Source of the DNA: Pelagibius sp. Alg239-R121
GTDB lineage: Bacteria; Pseudomonadota; Alphaproteobacteria; Kiloniellales; Kiloniellaceae
Length of the DNA stretch: 64,000 nt
Reading direction: 5' to 3'
NCBI RefSeq assembly: GCF_947331435.1
Contig: NZ_CAMZOF010000014.1
Location: forward strand, 91,691 to 155,690
How positions within the stretch are numbered: the first letter of the stretch is position 1; every line of letters starts with the position of its first letter. Below are positions 20,301 to 30,100 of the stretch, in pieces. Position numbers and translations under genes: made by a program. Under the pieces are notes generated by a model, which was not told the DNA's origin, did no database searches, and saw nothing but the letters and a program-made list of their open reading frames with translations.

Positions 20301-23300
20301 CAGAAGTATCGCGAGGACCCATTCAATGCGCATGCAATTGCGCGACTACGAGTGAGCGCCTACCAGAAAGCCGTGGTCATGCGCTACATAGACAACCTAT
20401 TGGACTGGGCCGACGTGCGATTTAGGCATTTCCAGATGGAGACAGTGAACGAAGCGATGATGCTATACGTGACGGCGGCCGAGGTATTGGGGCCTCGTCC
20501 CGTCCAGCTCGGCGATTGTGGTGAGCTAAGCGACAGTGCTCGGACCTACGACAATCTGAAAGAATCAATAAACAAAAATGGGGAACTACTTCTAGAAGTA
20601 GAAGAGCTGATACCTCGGCCGACTCCAGCGGTCCCAGCACCAGTTGGCCCAGCACCAGTTGGCCCAGCGTTGATCAAGCCAGTCTTTGGGTTGAAGGGCT
20701 TATTAGCGTTTCCTCTCAGTAAAGCAACAATAGCAGTTAACTCGACAGGGCCGTCGGTCACAGTTGGAGGCAAATCCGCCGTTGCTGTAGCGATGGAGAC
20801 GCCAATCGCGTCGATGACCGAGACCGACCCGATCGGGGCAAAGACAGGCGTCGCGAAGCCAGCATCTACCTCCACCTCGATGGCTATAGGGGCGACGTCG
20901 CTGCCTATGATGATGACGATTGCCAAACTGGACGCAGGTAAAGGCGCCGAACAACCCGGTGCAGGCAGGATCACGGCTGCAATGAAGGGCGCAAACGCAG
21001 CTAAGGCGTCAAAGGGGAAGACGGGGTTTCTCATCGCGGAAGAGGCGTTTGGGAAAGCGGGGACAGTCGAGTCAAGCGACCCTCCTGACACAAGCGGCAC
21101 ACTGACCCAGGGCATAGGAAAGGCTACCAATCTTGGCACCGCGACTGCAGTAGGCGGGCTGTTGACGGGCGCCGTGCCTTTTGTGAAAGCCGCACTTGCC
21201 CAACCTCGCACCGAAGCGCTAGTCAAATCGTTTGCGCTGCGACAGCAGTACCAGTTCCTTGGTGGCCGCTGGAAGATCAACGGCGGGCACCGCATTCCAT
21301 CAACCTTGGGAGATCGTTTTGGAAGAGCCGTCGTCCGCCAAATAAGTGCGGCATTCTGTATCCCCCGGAATGAGGTCCTTGAAGATTACTGGTTCCGGGT
21401 CGAAGACCGGATCCAGAAGATCCGATCCTGCCGGGATATCACAGGTCGCAAACGCAAACTCTCGCTTTTCGCACCACCGATTGATCCAAACCTGCTTGCT
21501 CGCGCGCGTGCTGCCGGGATCGCGTTAGACGATGCTCTGGGCGCATTCGAAGGAACGGTTCCTCAGTATCGGTTCCCTCACCTGCTTCAGAAGGCAAAGG
21601 AGTTCAACGGAACAGTACGGTCTTTTGGAGCTGAATTGCAGTCAGCGCTTGAGCGTAAGGATGTCGGAGAACTCGTCCGACTGCAAACTACGCAGCAGCA
21701 GCAAATCCTTGCTCTAACCACCAAGGCCAAGGAATGGGAACTGGAAAGCGCCCGGGCAAACGTTGATGTAACTGAGCGGCGCAAAACTGCTATAGAAAAT
21801 CGGCAAGCTCACTATTCCGATTTACTGGAGGCTGGCCTCAACAAATGGGAGCACATGGATCGGATAAGCACACATGTGTCTTCGACAATCTTGGGCAGTG
21901 CCGCAACACTGAATATGATTTCGGCGGTCTTGGGCATGGCTCCTCAAATTGGCTCTCCATTTGCCATGAAATACGGTGGCGTCGAACTCAAGGAGGGACC
22001 CGGGCGGGTCGCTCAAGCGTTGGCCTATTTGGCTGACCTCGCGCAGATCGTGGCTACGTCTGCGCGATTAGAGGGCGGTACCAAACGACGAAAGGAGGAC
22101 TGGCAGTTCCAGCGCGATCAATCGAAGGATGAAGCAAGCCAAATCGAGAAGCAAATCGAAGTGGCTGAGATCGCCCGAGATTTGGCAGAACATGCGATCA
22201 AGTTCCACGAGAAGAACATCGAGCACAATGAGGAATTGCTCGATTACCACGAGGACAAGTTCAGCAGTCTTGGACTCTATACCTGGTTAGCGTCGCAACT
22301 CCAGCGAACTTACGGAGAAGCCTACAACATGGCCTACCGGATGGCTCGCTACGCCGAACAGGCATACCGGTTCGAGCGAGAGGACTACACGAGCGAGCTA
22401 CTATCCGGTCAGTATTGGGAGGCCCCGCGCGCGGGTTTCCTTGCCGGCAACCGTATGACGTTAGATCTCCAACACCTTGAACAGCGCTACATCGAAACAG
22501 ACCATCCCAAACGTGAACTCACGGATCATTTTTTCTCTTTGCGGCAGTGGGACCCCATGGCCTTGGTTGAGCTGCGGCAGAAAGGCGAGTGCACATTCAA
22601 GGTGCCCGAGCTCTTTTTCGACCTTGCATCTCCGGGTGACTACCGGCGGCGGCTCCGTTCCGTTCGCGTGACGATTCCAGCCGTAGCCGGTCCGTATATC
22701 AATGTGATGGCCTCGTTGTCGCTATATGGCAGTCAGATGCGGTACGAGCCGAGCCTCGACCTGCAGGATGCTCCGCGTCCTCGTGTAGACTCGATCACTA
22801 CTAGTAGTGCCCGCAACGACGCGGGCGCGTTCGAGCTCAACTTCCGAGGCGAGAAGTACATGCCGTACGAGGGCGCAGGAGCAGTGAGCGAGTGGTCGCT
22901 CAGCCTACCCACAACCGTTAGAATGTTCGACTACCGCACCATCGGCGATGTGGTGCTGCACCTCGACTACACAGCCTCGTTTGATGGTCTCCACCGCGAC
23001 GTCGTCCAGGGCGTGACGACCGGCATCGTCGCGTCGGCGCAGGAACGGCTGGCGAGCGACGGGATGGTGCGCGCTTTCAACCTGAAGGAAGAGTTCCCCG
23101 CCGAGTATCAGCGTCTCGTTGCCGGAGAGATGGCTGAGATTGAAATTACAGCTGACCATCTGCCGTTCTTCCTGCGCTTGGCGAGCGTGAGCGAGGCTAC
23201 ACTGGTCTTCACTTCTATACCCGAGGACGAACCAACGATCAGCGAGGTCGAGCTTGACGGCAGCTCTCTTGGTGCACCGACTGCTGATGAAGAGGTCGAC

Positions 23301-23417
23301 GGTTTAAGCGTGGAACTTCCTATCCGCGGAGAGGCACCTTGGAAGCATTTGATCCGTGTACAGGGACTTTTAGGAGGTACCGGTTGTTATCTTGTGTTTG
23401 CGCTCAGCAATGCATAA
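14328..23417 (+). CDS. TcA-type insecticidal toxin complex subunit (giant pore/translocation protein)
   Basis: 3029 residues against about 2300-2500 for well-studied TcA proteins. TcA pentamers form the receptor-binding, syringe-like channel that delivers the toxin held in TcB-TcC. Evidence: the VRP1-type motif near residue 476 (CDCKHCNSILGPTAYFVDLM); the late shell motif FCIPRNEVLEDYW...DRIQKIRSC near 2340-2370; a long helical channel segment about 2440-2680; and the TcB-binding end (SPGDYRRRLRSVRVTIP, then PYEGAGAVSEWSLSLP and FDYRTIGDVVLHLDYTA). Oddities: an N-terminal beta-sandwich-like domain (1-110), extra helical domains before residue 460, and an Ala/Gly/Pro-rich insert of about 200 residues (2096-2300) that begins with PAPVGPAPVGPA. 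No signal peptide, as usual for Tc proteins. Co-directional with the encapsulin-like gene, with GAGGGC before the ATG. Confidence 0.92.
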   Translation: MPTLECDDFRIWFGTEDAPAPSGAIPHGSKIAARVGVSPDAPELTIRFQYRRQSGTWMTLSTKPLPRDNNKSPRYYETFFPDLAPGAIIEYTVQCRRRGKIVETGDAKTLMFEVESVTSTGGRGKHNSFRPTTGRESKSATATIVRGVASLSSRNTPAASLSGTTYKAARLVGFKKDVASQIAVKAPDISQLDSEATRQLVDEGTLDAVDAGRLAIASVVVEMTGGDESAAGKVLTALENRGVTKPQDLAGVNSEEMTDTLESAGVGSREEAAVQAANLRTAVSTAFPSEILSPSRAPLPAATVRRGKQRVSVKPETIDKAWKNNADLDLLRLDISKDSSDRQKLNLSGLGAAERKAFIRDIQVRKGAVRATQNADIAEKLLNKGITSPGTVSPARLAKETGISLARAVNTHKRDIQHFGRLSHGLFTLLDAHSGGLQDTAVGNLRQAKVVNFVRRTETNETFDGLDNIEELFGDQDSCDCKHCNSILGPTAYFVDLMHFLHTHVLDDDVAEGDAPFQGKQNHQLHLKTRRPDLWVLPLTCKNTHTEVPQLQITNEIFENFLAEKRGTIVTPDRKDVLDTVYGSVLPGGRNSMLQPFHLPMEELEIYLTHFKLRRNDIAELLDEPEDDQLRAVLGISKVHASLITIPDAAAVNVHNKLGLSIPADGILSVKKLLHATQLPRQELGELLQSRFVGGAQPMAITAEKKSAESVQFDIERVHDITHGHLDRIHRFLRLKRFLSWLPKELDGFIDSAGGNLDSATLADAGRAAFLKGRFKASPYELCAFAGDLPQFSIERKKNPGDEERTPFDMLFNVPDLMREDGSYPNASIRYSEGETSSAAQERSMRLRAGLRIDKSDLAALIEGLADAFEEGAEPNVTSAHMHFFGLRLRTSPRPTLPTIVPPKIARPLAVIGDSVGSFPLDGHNLSLLFRHAVLARWLKLSIVDLLTLIRLAPDVGNYVKNLRDVLAVVRFYDWWRSTRLSLQDLSLLLAPVDALQEQVEDLWEALQAWLLEQDQVLLTSNFLTQIEGVSEELSREIVAFNTGKIFELDGDLLRVAASSDVKDLDLTPAEEQEVDVEAIKQHVRGYLSDERLPRALTEALGMDIELARAVVAAALAGDDDPSPSAFLKGGALQETLRPALVAILRLHRVGLAARLVPLTLTFFAENQGAFGVNNWIEPNPKALRRIVATQTLLKKNFRDDPAPALAQIKRVLERKEVLIEVAVAIFGIESSTACDLVRTLRIPENVIDALLRIERYSETIDKLSIDATALSGIVDEDYVRAGMASTAVVAGFRAKYAEEAAFYEKVEPFQERVLEKKRDALIDYLLRGPDAEFPDAREMYKYFLIDGEVDGCFRTSRVVAANSSLQLYVHRIRMNLEKEPNGGLHVPPSLIPDEEWEWRQHYRVWEANRKIFLWPENYLDPTIRDDKTPLFEELESELLQQEITEQTVVDAYSNYLKGLEELANLRYAGAYHHYIEDEDSAEVTDIIYLFGATGGEAPTHYWREIRNLARSQEDELVSPEYGPWRKVETRISTRHVSPIVYDGQLHVFWNEITTTSQNAVNDGKSRFIGYAHRFALQFSSLLLGGQWTPPGSISLTGAAPTFEESNSSVDDPLAEKSEIGDFYEAIFAKFFPWFGIYRDSNIDLDEAKRNILVPRWGIDIHTKAREGYTVGNFMWERPYLSADPSYGHRLLVNCAGLMVRGAVDLFDRLVLRTDDTLHKTSPVVESQLLAYRRNLISWAGIWSGGLRLVGGLPDFTLLRRDNNSLSQETWSACPFDYTVAATLALNARNLEVFKRHWGGEPGWSSTDNKVANVTADAGVWAVAGTPGETVIETEDELFLLQPSAIVADHYVLHRLGTTLIRDVARKLFTDGVDGLLATAHQLGLSEQNPEVTGPRTHDQTIRNPIANDASYGIYYQEIFQHIPLLIAHHLNAQGKFEHAQRWYHYVFDPTSPEPPTDTDAPETDRNWKYRQFRGQEQTKLRDVLSDTAAIQKYREDPFNAHAIARLRVSAYQKAVVMRYIDNLLDWADVRFRHFQMETVNEAMMLYVTAAEVLGPRPVQLGDCGELSDSARTYDNLKESINKNGELLLEVEELIPRPTPAVPAPVGPAPVGPALIKPVFGLKGLLAFPLSKATIAVNSTGPSVTVGGKSAVAVAMETPIASMTETDPIGAKTGVAKPASTSTSMAIGATSLPMMMTIAKLDAGKGAEQPGAGRITAAMKGANAAKASKGKTGFLIAEEAFGKAGTVESSDPPDTSGTLTQGIGKATNLGTATAVGGLLTGAVPFVKAALAQPRTEALVKSFALRQQYQFLGGRWKINGGHRIPSTLGDRFGRAVVRQISAAFCIPRNEVLEDYWFRVEDRIQKIRSCRDITGRKRKLSLFAPPIDPNLLARARAAGIALDDALGAFEGTVPQYRFPHLLQKAKEFNGTVRSFGAELQSALERKDVGELVRLQTTQQQQILALTTKAKEWELESARANVDVTERRKTAIENRQAHYSDLLEAGLNKWEHMDRISTHVSSTILGSAATLNMISAVLGMAPQIGSPFAMKYGGVELKEGPGRVAQALAYLADLAQIVATSARLEGGTKRRKEDWQFQRDQSKDEASQIEKQIEVAEIARDLAEHAIKFHEKNIEHNEELLDYHEDKFSSLGLYTWLASQLQRTYGEAYNMAYRMARYAEQAYRFEREDYTSELLSGQYWEAPRAGFLAGNRMTLDLQHLEQRYIETDHPKRELTDHFFSLRQWDPMALVELRQKGECTFKVPELFFDLASPGDYRRRLRSVRVTIPAVAGPYINVMASLSLYGSQMRYEPSLDLQDAPRPRVDSITTSSARNDAGAFELNFRGEKYMPYEGAGAVSEWSLSLPTTVRMFDYRTIGDVVLHLDYTASFDGLHRDVVQGVTTGIVASAQERLASDGMVRAFNLKEEFPAEYQRLVAGEMAEIEITADHLPFFLRLASVSEATLVFTSIPEDEPTISEVELDGSSLGAPTADEEVDGLSVELPIRGEAPWKHLIRVQGLLGGTGCYLVFALSNA

Positions 23418-23701
23418 CCGTACCAAGAACCCGTTCGGTCGACCTGCCACCAATGCCGCGTCAGGCAGCTGCAATCTTTGAGGCGGCGATTGCTAAACGT
23501 TCAACAGAACATTGTGCAGACAGCAGCTATTGTGATCACGTCATTCGTCTCCCACTGGTAGCCGCTTGAAACGCGTACCAACTACGGTTGAGAGGTCTCC
23601 GCGCTCCCGACCGAATTAACATTGTTTACACGTTCGCAAGCTCCGTTTCCTGGTTTCCCGTAATGCTCTTGCGCTTGACGTTCAACTTAATTCAAATTTT
23701 T

Positions 23702-23905
23702 TTAGGTTCCGTATACTTTCTCGAAATCCTGCTCACCGTTAGCTAACAGGATATCGCTCAGATCGGTGTTTACCATGCCGAGGGCAGGATCGATCAGTCC
23801 GTAGGTTTCGTTCATGGTCTGGTGAAACTTCGCCTCCTCCGCCACGGGAAAGTTCGTCAGTTTTTGTAAATTTGAACGAACCTTGTGGATCGTAGCTACA
23901 AAATC
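23702..23905 (-). pseudogene. C-terminal fragment of an unrecognised gene
   Basis: A 67-codon minus-strand frame ends at TAA (23702-23704), is bounded upstream by a TAA and has no credible start. Its translation is protein-like (ATIHKVRSNLQKLTNF, then LIDPALGMVNTDLSDILLAN), suggesting the tail of a lost gene rather than chance. Family not recognised. It sits in the 736-bp gap between the convergent TcA and TcB-TcC genes; I see nothing else coding in that gap. Confidence 0.35.
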
Positions 23906-24153
23906 TTAGAACAGGCTGAGTCTCACAACAGCTCTTTTTCACTTCCCAGTTTCACGATCACGCCGGCAAGTGCAGTGTCAAATAACTGTCGCTCCAGAAA
24001 CCCATATTGTTTGGGTGGTGTTAGTATTTGCGGCATATTATTTTTCGTTCTCTAGTTTGTCCAAGCTATTGATCCGGTTCATAATCGGTATATCTTTATC
24101 CAATGTGTTTGCAATCTGTGGCTGGGCTATCTCGTATTTCAATCGAATATGAC

Positions 24154-27100
24154 TCAAGGTAGCGGCCGCACTTTCGTCGTGAAGTTCTTTCCAAACTCGA
24201 AGTACATACGCACCAGTTCGTCTCGCATGAGTCTGAATTGACCCGTCCCCGTATTGCCAAACTTTGAATATGCCCTACCCAAGGGATGCGCGGCCCACCA
24301 GGCAGATCGTTTATTTCGTCCTCTTCCACCAAATGGATTGCGCCAGCGAAGTCCGCGCTGCTTAAACTGGTTCCGCAGGAACCCCAGAAGCGCCTTGGGG
24401 GTATCGGGGTTCACAAGGGCTTCGATCTTTGTCACATTGCGGTAGAACTCACGCTCTCGACCTCTTGCAGCTACCGACATTTGCTTGTTGAAGTCCGACA
24501 TGGATTTGATGACGTTTTTAGTTGGCCTTAGCGTCCGAGCCGCCGGGCTGGCGAAGCGCAGTGCAATTGCCAGCGCACCCGTCCTGATCGTAGGTGCAGC
24601 AGCTTTTCCAAGTGCAGTTAGACCTGACTTTATCCCTCCTACAACACGGCCCATGGGAAGGCCTCCTAATAGGCGGAGCGCATCTTGGCCAATACCCGAC
24701 AAACCACCTTCGGCAAGTCCTTCACCCAATTTGAGTATATCAACGAAGCCCCTGCCTACCTCCATGGCTGTGGCGATTCCTGTCGCTGCTAGTGTTTTCG
24801 CCATATTCGGGTCGTCTCCAACCCAATCTTCAAGAATACCCGTAGCCTCAGCTTGCTGTTGCTCCCACGCTCGAGCTAAATCACCTGTAGTTTCTACGTG
24901 CTCAGGTGCGTTTTCCTTTTCGCTAATTTTAGCCGCTGACGTATTAGCGCTCTCTTCTCCAATCTCTTTCGTTTGTTCCAATACTGGCGTAGAATCATTG
25001 GATGGAGATGCAGCTCCGTTTCCTTCAGACACACTAGGCGCCGGTCCTCTCATATCAAAAGGCAATCCCGGAACCGAATAGTAGTGATGTCCGCTCACCT
25101 CGCCCACATAAGCCGCACCTTCTGGGAGGCCTGTTGCAGTTCCTGTAGGATCGATATACGAAGTCGGTCTATTCTGCACATAAACATAGATATTTGGTCC
25201 GTCGACCAACCCTTCTGGGTCAGTTGTCGTCCACCTTCCTAGCCACGGCGCATAATACCGCGCACCATGATGACTGAATCCGCTCTCCTCATCCCGCTCC
25301 TTGCCCGTATATCGATACTGCTTCAGGCTCACCTCAGCAGCGCTGCACCCGACTTGTAAGGCCGTGGTACCATAGGGGTGATATTCCTCATAGGAGATCA
25401 GTGCGCCGTCCTCGGCCAGCTCCACGCTGGTCGAGCCTATGTGATTGCCGAGTTGGTAACGTTGGAGAGGAACCGGCTCAATGACGGTTTTGCCGTTTTC
25501 GATGGTTCGGGTTTCAGCCAGTGCGATGCGCTGGTTGTTATCCATAACATGCAGCGATTCGCGTTCTAGTGCGGTCGTGCCGGTTCCCTTGTACTCGCGA
25601 TAAACCTCGAAGCCACCGAGGTAGATGCGCTCCTTCTGACGCGTACCGTTATGTGAGTTGATCACCTTACGCACTCGTTGGCCCGCCGCGTCGTAGACGT
25701 AATATGCGCTGCCGCCACCACCCAAATCCACTTGCTGCAACTGATCCTCAAAGTCCCAAACCATGGTTGCCAAGTGGGGCATGGAAGTCATGTTGCCGTG
25801 GGCGTCGTGGCCATAGGGCTCGATGCGATTGAGGCCATTACCCAACATAGTATGCGTCAGCTGGTTGCTTTGCTCGCCAGCTTCGATGAGGCTGTCTTCC
25901 TCATAGTTGTAATGCCGAGTCCAACTTCCGCCGTCTGCGACGTGGCGCAGGCTATCGAAGTTGCCGGTGGCGTCATATTCATAATGCTGTGCGAACGTGC
26001 GCAGCGCTTTCAGGTCGTTGGGATGCGTGAGCCCGACGAAAGGATAGTCTCGATTGTTGCCATCCGGTGGGTCGAAGTCGAAGGCATTTTGCCCGATATG
26101 CTCCCGGCCTTGAGCTCCGATCAGGCGGTAGAGGGCGTCGTAAGTAAAGTTACCCACTGGGTGGACTTGCTGGCCGCCATGGACAATCGTCTTATGGGCG
26201 GCGTCTTCGATGCGGTTGATATTGCCCATTGGATCATATGTATAGTGCAGGTCCTGCACAACCATCGGGTCGATAAAGATCTGTGCCGCTGGACCGTTCG
26301 GTCTGCCAGGGCGTGTTGTGCGCATGTGCATTAGGCGAAAGGTCGTAGGATCGTAGTCATAGGTGGTCGTCGCGGCGTTGCCGTAGGCGATCAGTTTCCG
26401 CCGGCCTCCGGCGTCGTAGTCGATATCGGTGACGAAAGGTGTCCAGACCTGCTCATCAGCAGCATTCTTCCTGCCACGCAAGTTCACGTCCACTTTGTCG
26501 AGCAGGCTGGCTTCGTTAAATGTGGGTCGATAGACGCTGCCATCCGGCGAGGTCGCGGTAAGTGGGCGGTTGAGAGCATCGTAGGTAGTTAAGCTTGTGA
26601 AGTTGCCATCGCTGGCTGTGGGGTTCTGCAGCCAATTCACTGCTTGCCAGTAAGCGGGCAGTAGTTCTCGCCGGCTTTGCAGCAAGTTGCCTTTGAAGTC
26701 GTAATGTACGCTGGTCAAAATGCCAGCGCCGTCGAATATCTGATGCACGCGGGTACGGTGGTTGGTGGCACCGCCTTGGCTTTCGCCGTAGATTTTGCGC
26801 TCAGCCAAACGCTCCGCGCCGTTCTCAGTAACATATAGGTCAGATGCGCGGCGCAGTGCGTCGTACGTCATACGTCGCCGGAAGTGGCGGCTGTCCCAGG
26901 CGCGGATCGGATTGCCCGCGACGTCGTTCAGTATCCAACGCTCGCCCGCCTCCATGCTGGCCTGGTGGATGAGGTTGCCGATCATGTCGTAGCCGTAACG
27001 CATAATAACGCGATCTTTGGCGTCGATGGCCTCGCGCTGATTGCCCACAATGTCCAGCGTTACACGATTGGCGTTCTTCTCGTTGACGACTGCGCCGTTT

Positions 27101-30100
27101 CGCTCGTACCTGTTGTGTATGATTGTCAAAAATGGACGGCCTATCGCATCGAGGTGTGTGACGGTGGGCGTGTCGGCATGGTCGGCAGCCTTTTCAGCCG
27201 CACTCTTTTCGGTGGTTCGACGGCTGGCGTTCTCTGGAAGCGGCTGGCCACCGGAATCCGTGTCCGGCCACTTCTGCAACGCTTTTGCCGTATCTGTCCT
27301 CAAGTCATACCAAGTGGGTAAATACTCATCCTGCGGCAAGCGCGATAAATACTGGCCCACATCTGGATCTTCCTTGGGGTCGAAGGGCGGGTCGCCCGGA
27401 TTCAGAGGCGAATGCAATGTATCATTGACGTCCCACGTTGTCTGTCGCCAGGGATCGAAGGCGACTTTGTCATACGTGTGGTTGGGATGCAGGGTGGCGA
27501 CGACGCGCTCGACCGGGTCGTAGACCAGCACCGGGCTAACGCCAGTGTCGGTGATCTCATTCTCGGGTTCGTGCAGATGCGTAGCACTGAAGAAGGGTTC
27601 GTATTGCCGGACCGGCTTACCCTTGTTGTTGAATACCGTACGGCCTGTGCCGACCCAGCGGCGCGGCGTGTTGACCTGCACTGGTTCACCCTGCTCGTCG
27701 CGTACCAAGTCGCCGGGGCGGATATCGCCGCCGGGCGGAAGCACCGGAGCTTGGCGTTGCGGCGCATCGCCTGCTTCCGCCTGGATTTTCTTCTGAATCT
27801 CGCGTCCGAAGCCGTCGGAGTGGGAAAAACTGATCTGCACCCTGGTCTGCGCGCCGCCGGGGTCGTGGAAATGCGTCTCGCGTGACAGCGTGGCGGCGAA
27901 GGGTGGCTGGCCGATGCGCTGGTAGCGCTCCATGTCGTAGACGATCCGGGTGGTGGTTTTACCCAGCAATGACCGAGCCTGGGACTGTGGGTCGGCAATG
28001 AAGGCTAGCAGGTCGGTGAGCGTTAGGTCGACGTCGAAGTCTTCCAGAAGATCACCAAGATACTCACTTTCCTTGCCCATCACTGCCGTGGCCACGACCA
28101 TGCCCAGCGCGTCGAACGCGGCGGCGGTGCGATTGCGGTTCGGGTCGGTGACCAGCCGAGGTTGTAGCACTCGGTAGTCGTTCATCACTGTCACCCTGTT
28201 TCCCAATGCATCGCGAGTACCGGTAATGAGTAGGTCATAACGGGGCGCATTTGGATCGGCCGAGCCGTCGTAGTCCACTACGGTGCTGCGGCCGAAGGGA
28301 TCGGCGACTTTGCGCAGCAGGTAGAAGTTCTCGCGAGCAGACTGTAATTCTTGCGCCGCTGTGTTGGAAGGATTGGCAACATCGGCGACAGGGTCGAAGA
28401 AGGTCCGGCCCGAAGGAACCCACCAGCTGCCATCCATGGCGATGTAACCACCCTGATCGCCGTCCTTGCCCTCTAGCAGTGGCGTGATGGGGTCGGGCAG
28501 CAGGTCTTCGTCGGACAGGCTGGTCTGTTTGCGTTTGAAGACATGGGCTATCAGGCCGGGGGTGAAGGCAAGCTTGTAACTCTCGCCCGGCAGGGCAAGC
28601 GGATTGACCACGCCAAGCGGCAGGAGCACGGTCAGGTCATCCTTGCGATAGTAGGTGCGGACGTGCTCGATCAGCCGCTTCTGCTGGGTGATGTCGTCTG
28701 CCGTCTGCTCGAAGGGAATTTCCACTATCGAAACCAGCGATGCGAAATCATCCCGCCACAATTCGTCGAAGCTGAAGCGTGCGGCGTTGTTCTCCAGCTT
28801 GAAGCCGGACAACTCATACGTCCGCGCTTCAGACGGAAGCGGCGTGCGGTAGTCGTCTGGATGCTGCATTACATTGTCGACAGCGTTCGTTAAACTGTTG
28901 GTAGTGTAGCTGATCAGCGTTTTTGTCTGCTTTTCTCTGTCTCGCAGCTCGGTCAATGGTGACTGTCTTCTGCCGTAGCCGACGGCAAGTGCCTTACGGA
29001 CATTGCCGTACTTATCCACGTCCAGTGTCAGCGAGTGGCTGATGCGCGGGTCGCCAGGGTTCCGCTCGTAGTGGTAGTTGAGGGTTTCGCGGGGGTGGGC
29101 GAAGAAGACCGCATGGCGATTGTCGCCGTTGGCTTGCACATGCTGCAAAGTGAAGTTCTGCTCGGTCACGGTGTAGGGGTGGCCATACGGATAGCCTTCG
29201 GTGCCCGTGCCAGTGAGCGCATAGATCTCCTGGCGCAGCATAGAGCCTTTCAGGGCGCGGCAAGCTTCACGTTCTTCCTCCACCGTCAAGCCGACTGGTA
29301 AGACTGTGTCCTCAAGTAGTAATTTTTCGACTTGTTCATCTGTCAGGCGGGGCTCGCGGTAATATTCTCCGGCATCCCTTTCATCCAACAGCCCGGCGAA
29401 GAAATCGGAAACATGGCTGCGTTCCATGTAAACACCTGTATGAAACCAGGTCTTGGTCAATACCGGTGGAATGTGTGAGGTCTCATCGATGTTGGTTGCA
29501 TCCGGAATTTCGCCGCCCTGGCTGAGAGATACAAATTCCTCAGTATCCCATTGCTCGACCATGCCAAAGCCGTGGAACTCACGCTCGAAACCATCAAAAT
29601 AGCCGTGGTGGTATTTGTAGCGGGTAACGAATCTGTTGCGACTTATCCAGTCATAGGTCTCCACCCGCTCGACCACGTGCACCGGGAACGGCAGTCGCGT
29701 GATCCAAGGTTTATTGTCGCGTTTGTCCTGTAGATAAAACTTTGTGGAAGGCGCGTAGTCGACGAGAGTCTCTGCCCCCATGTTGTTGCAGGTCTTTACT
29801 AGCAAATGAGGCTTTCGGGTGCCCATCAAGTTGACATAGCGTACGTGCCGTTGCGCATCACCCGGCATGGGAGATGACCAAACCAAGCAGGCTGTTCCGT
29901 TTCCAAGCAAGTCGATGGGAACAATATCCACCGTGTCATCGATTCGCGGGAACACCCTCAGCGTGTAGTGATTGCTCCAGCTGTTGCCTGATTGGTTGAA
30001 GTATAGACGTACGCCGCCACGATGCAGATAGATGATATCCGTGGTTCCGCTGCCATCAATGTCTGCCAGCCGAATGAGCTTATGGTCAAACTGATCCGGG

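Noticed and set aside
20546..21295. Minus-strand frame of 249 codons inside the TcA gene
   Set aside because: It is the mirror of the Ala/Gly/Pro-rich TcA insert; low-complexity GC-rich coding DNA commonly leaves the opposite strand open. No ribosome site or family.
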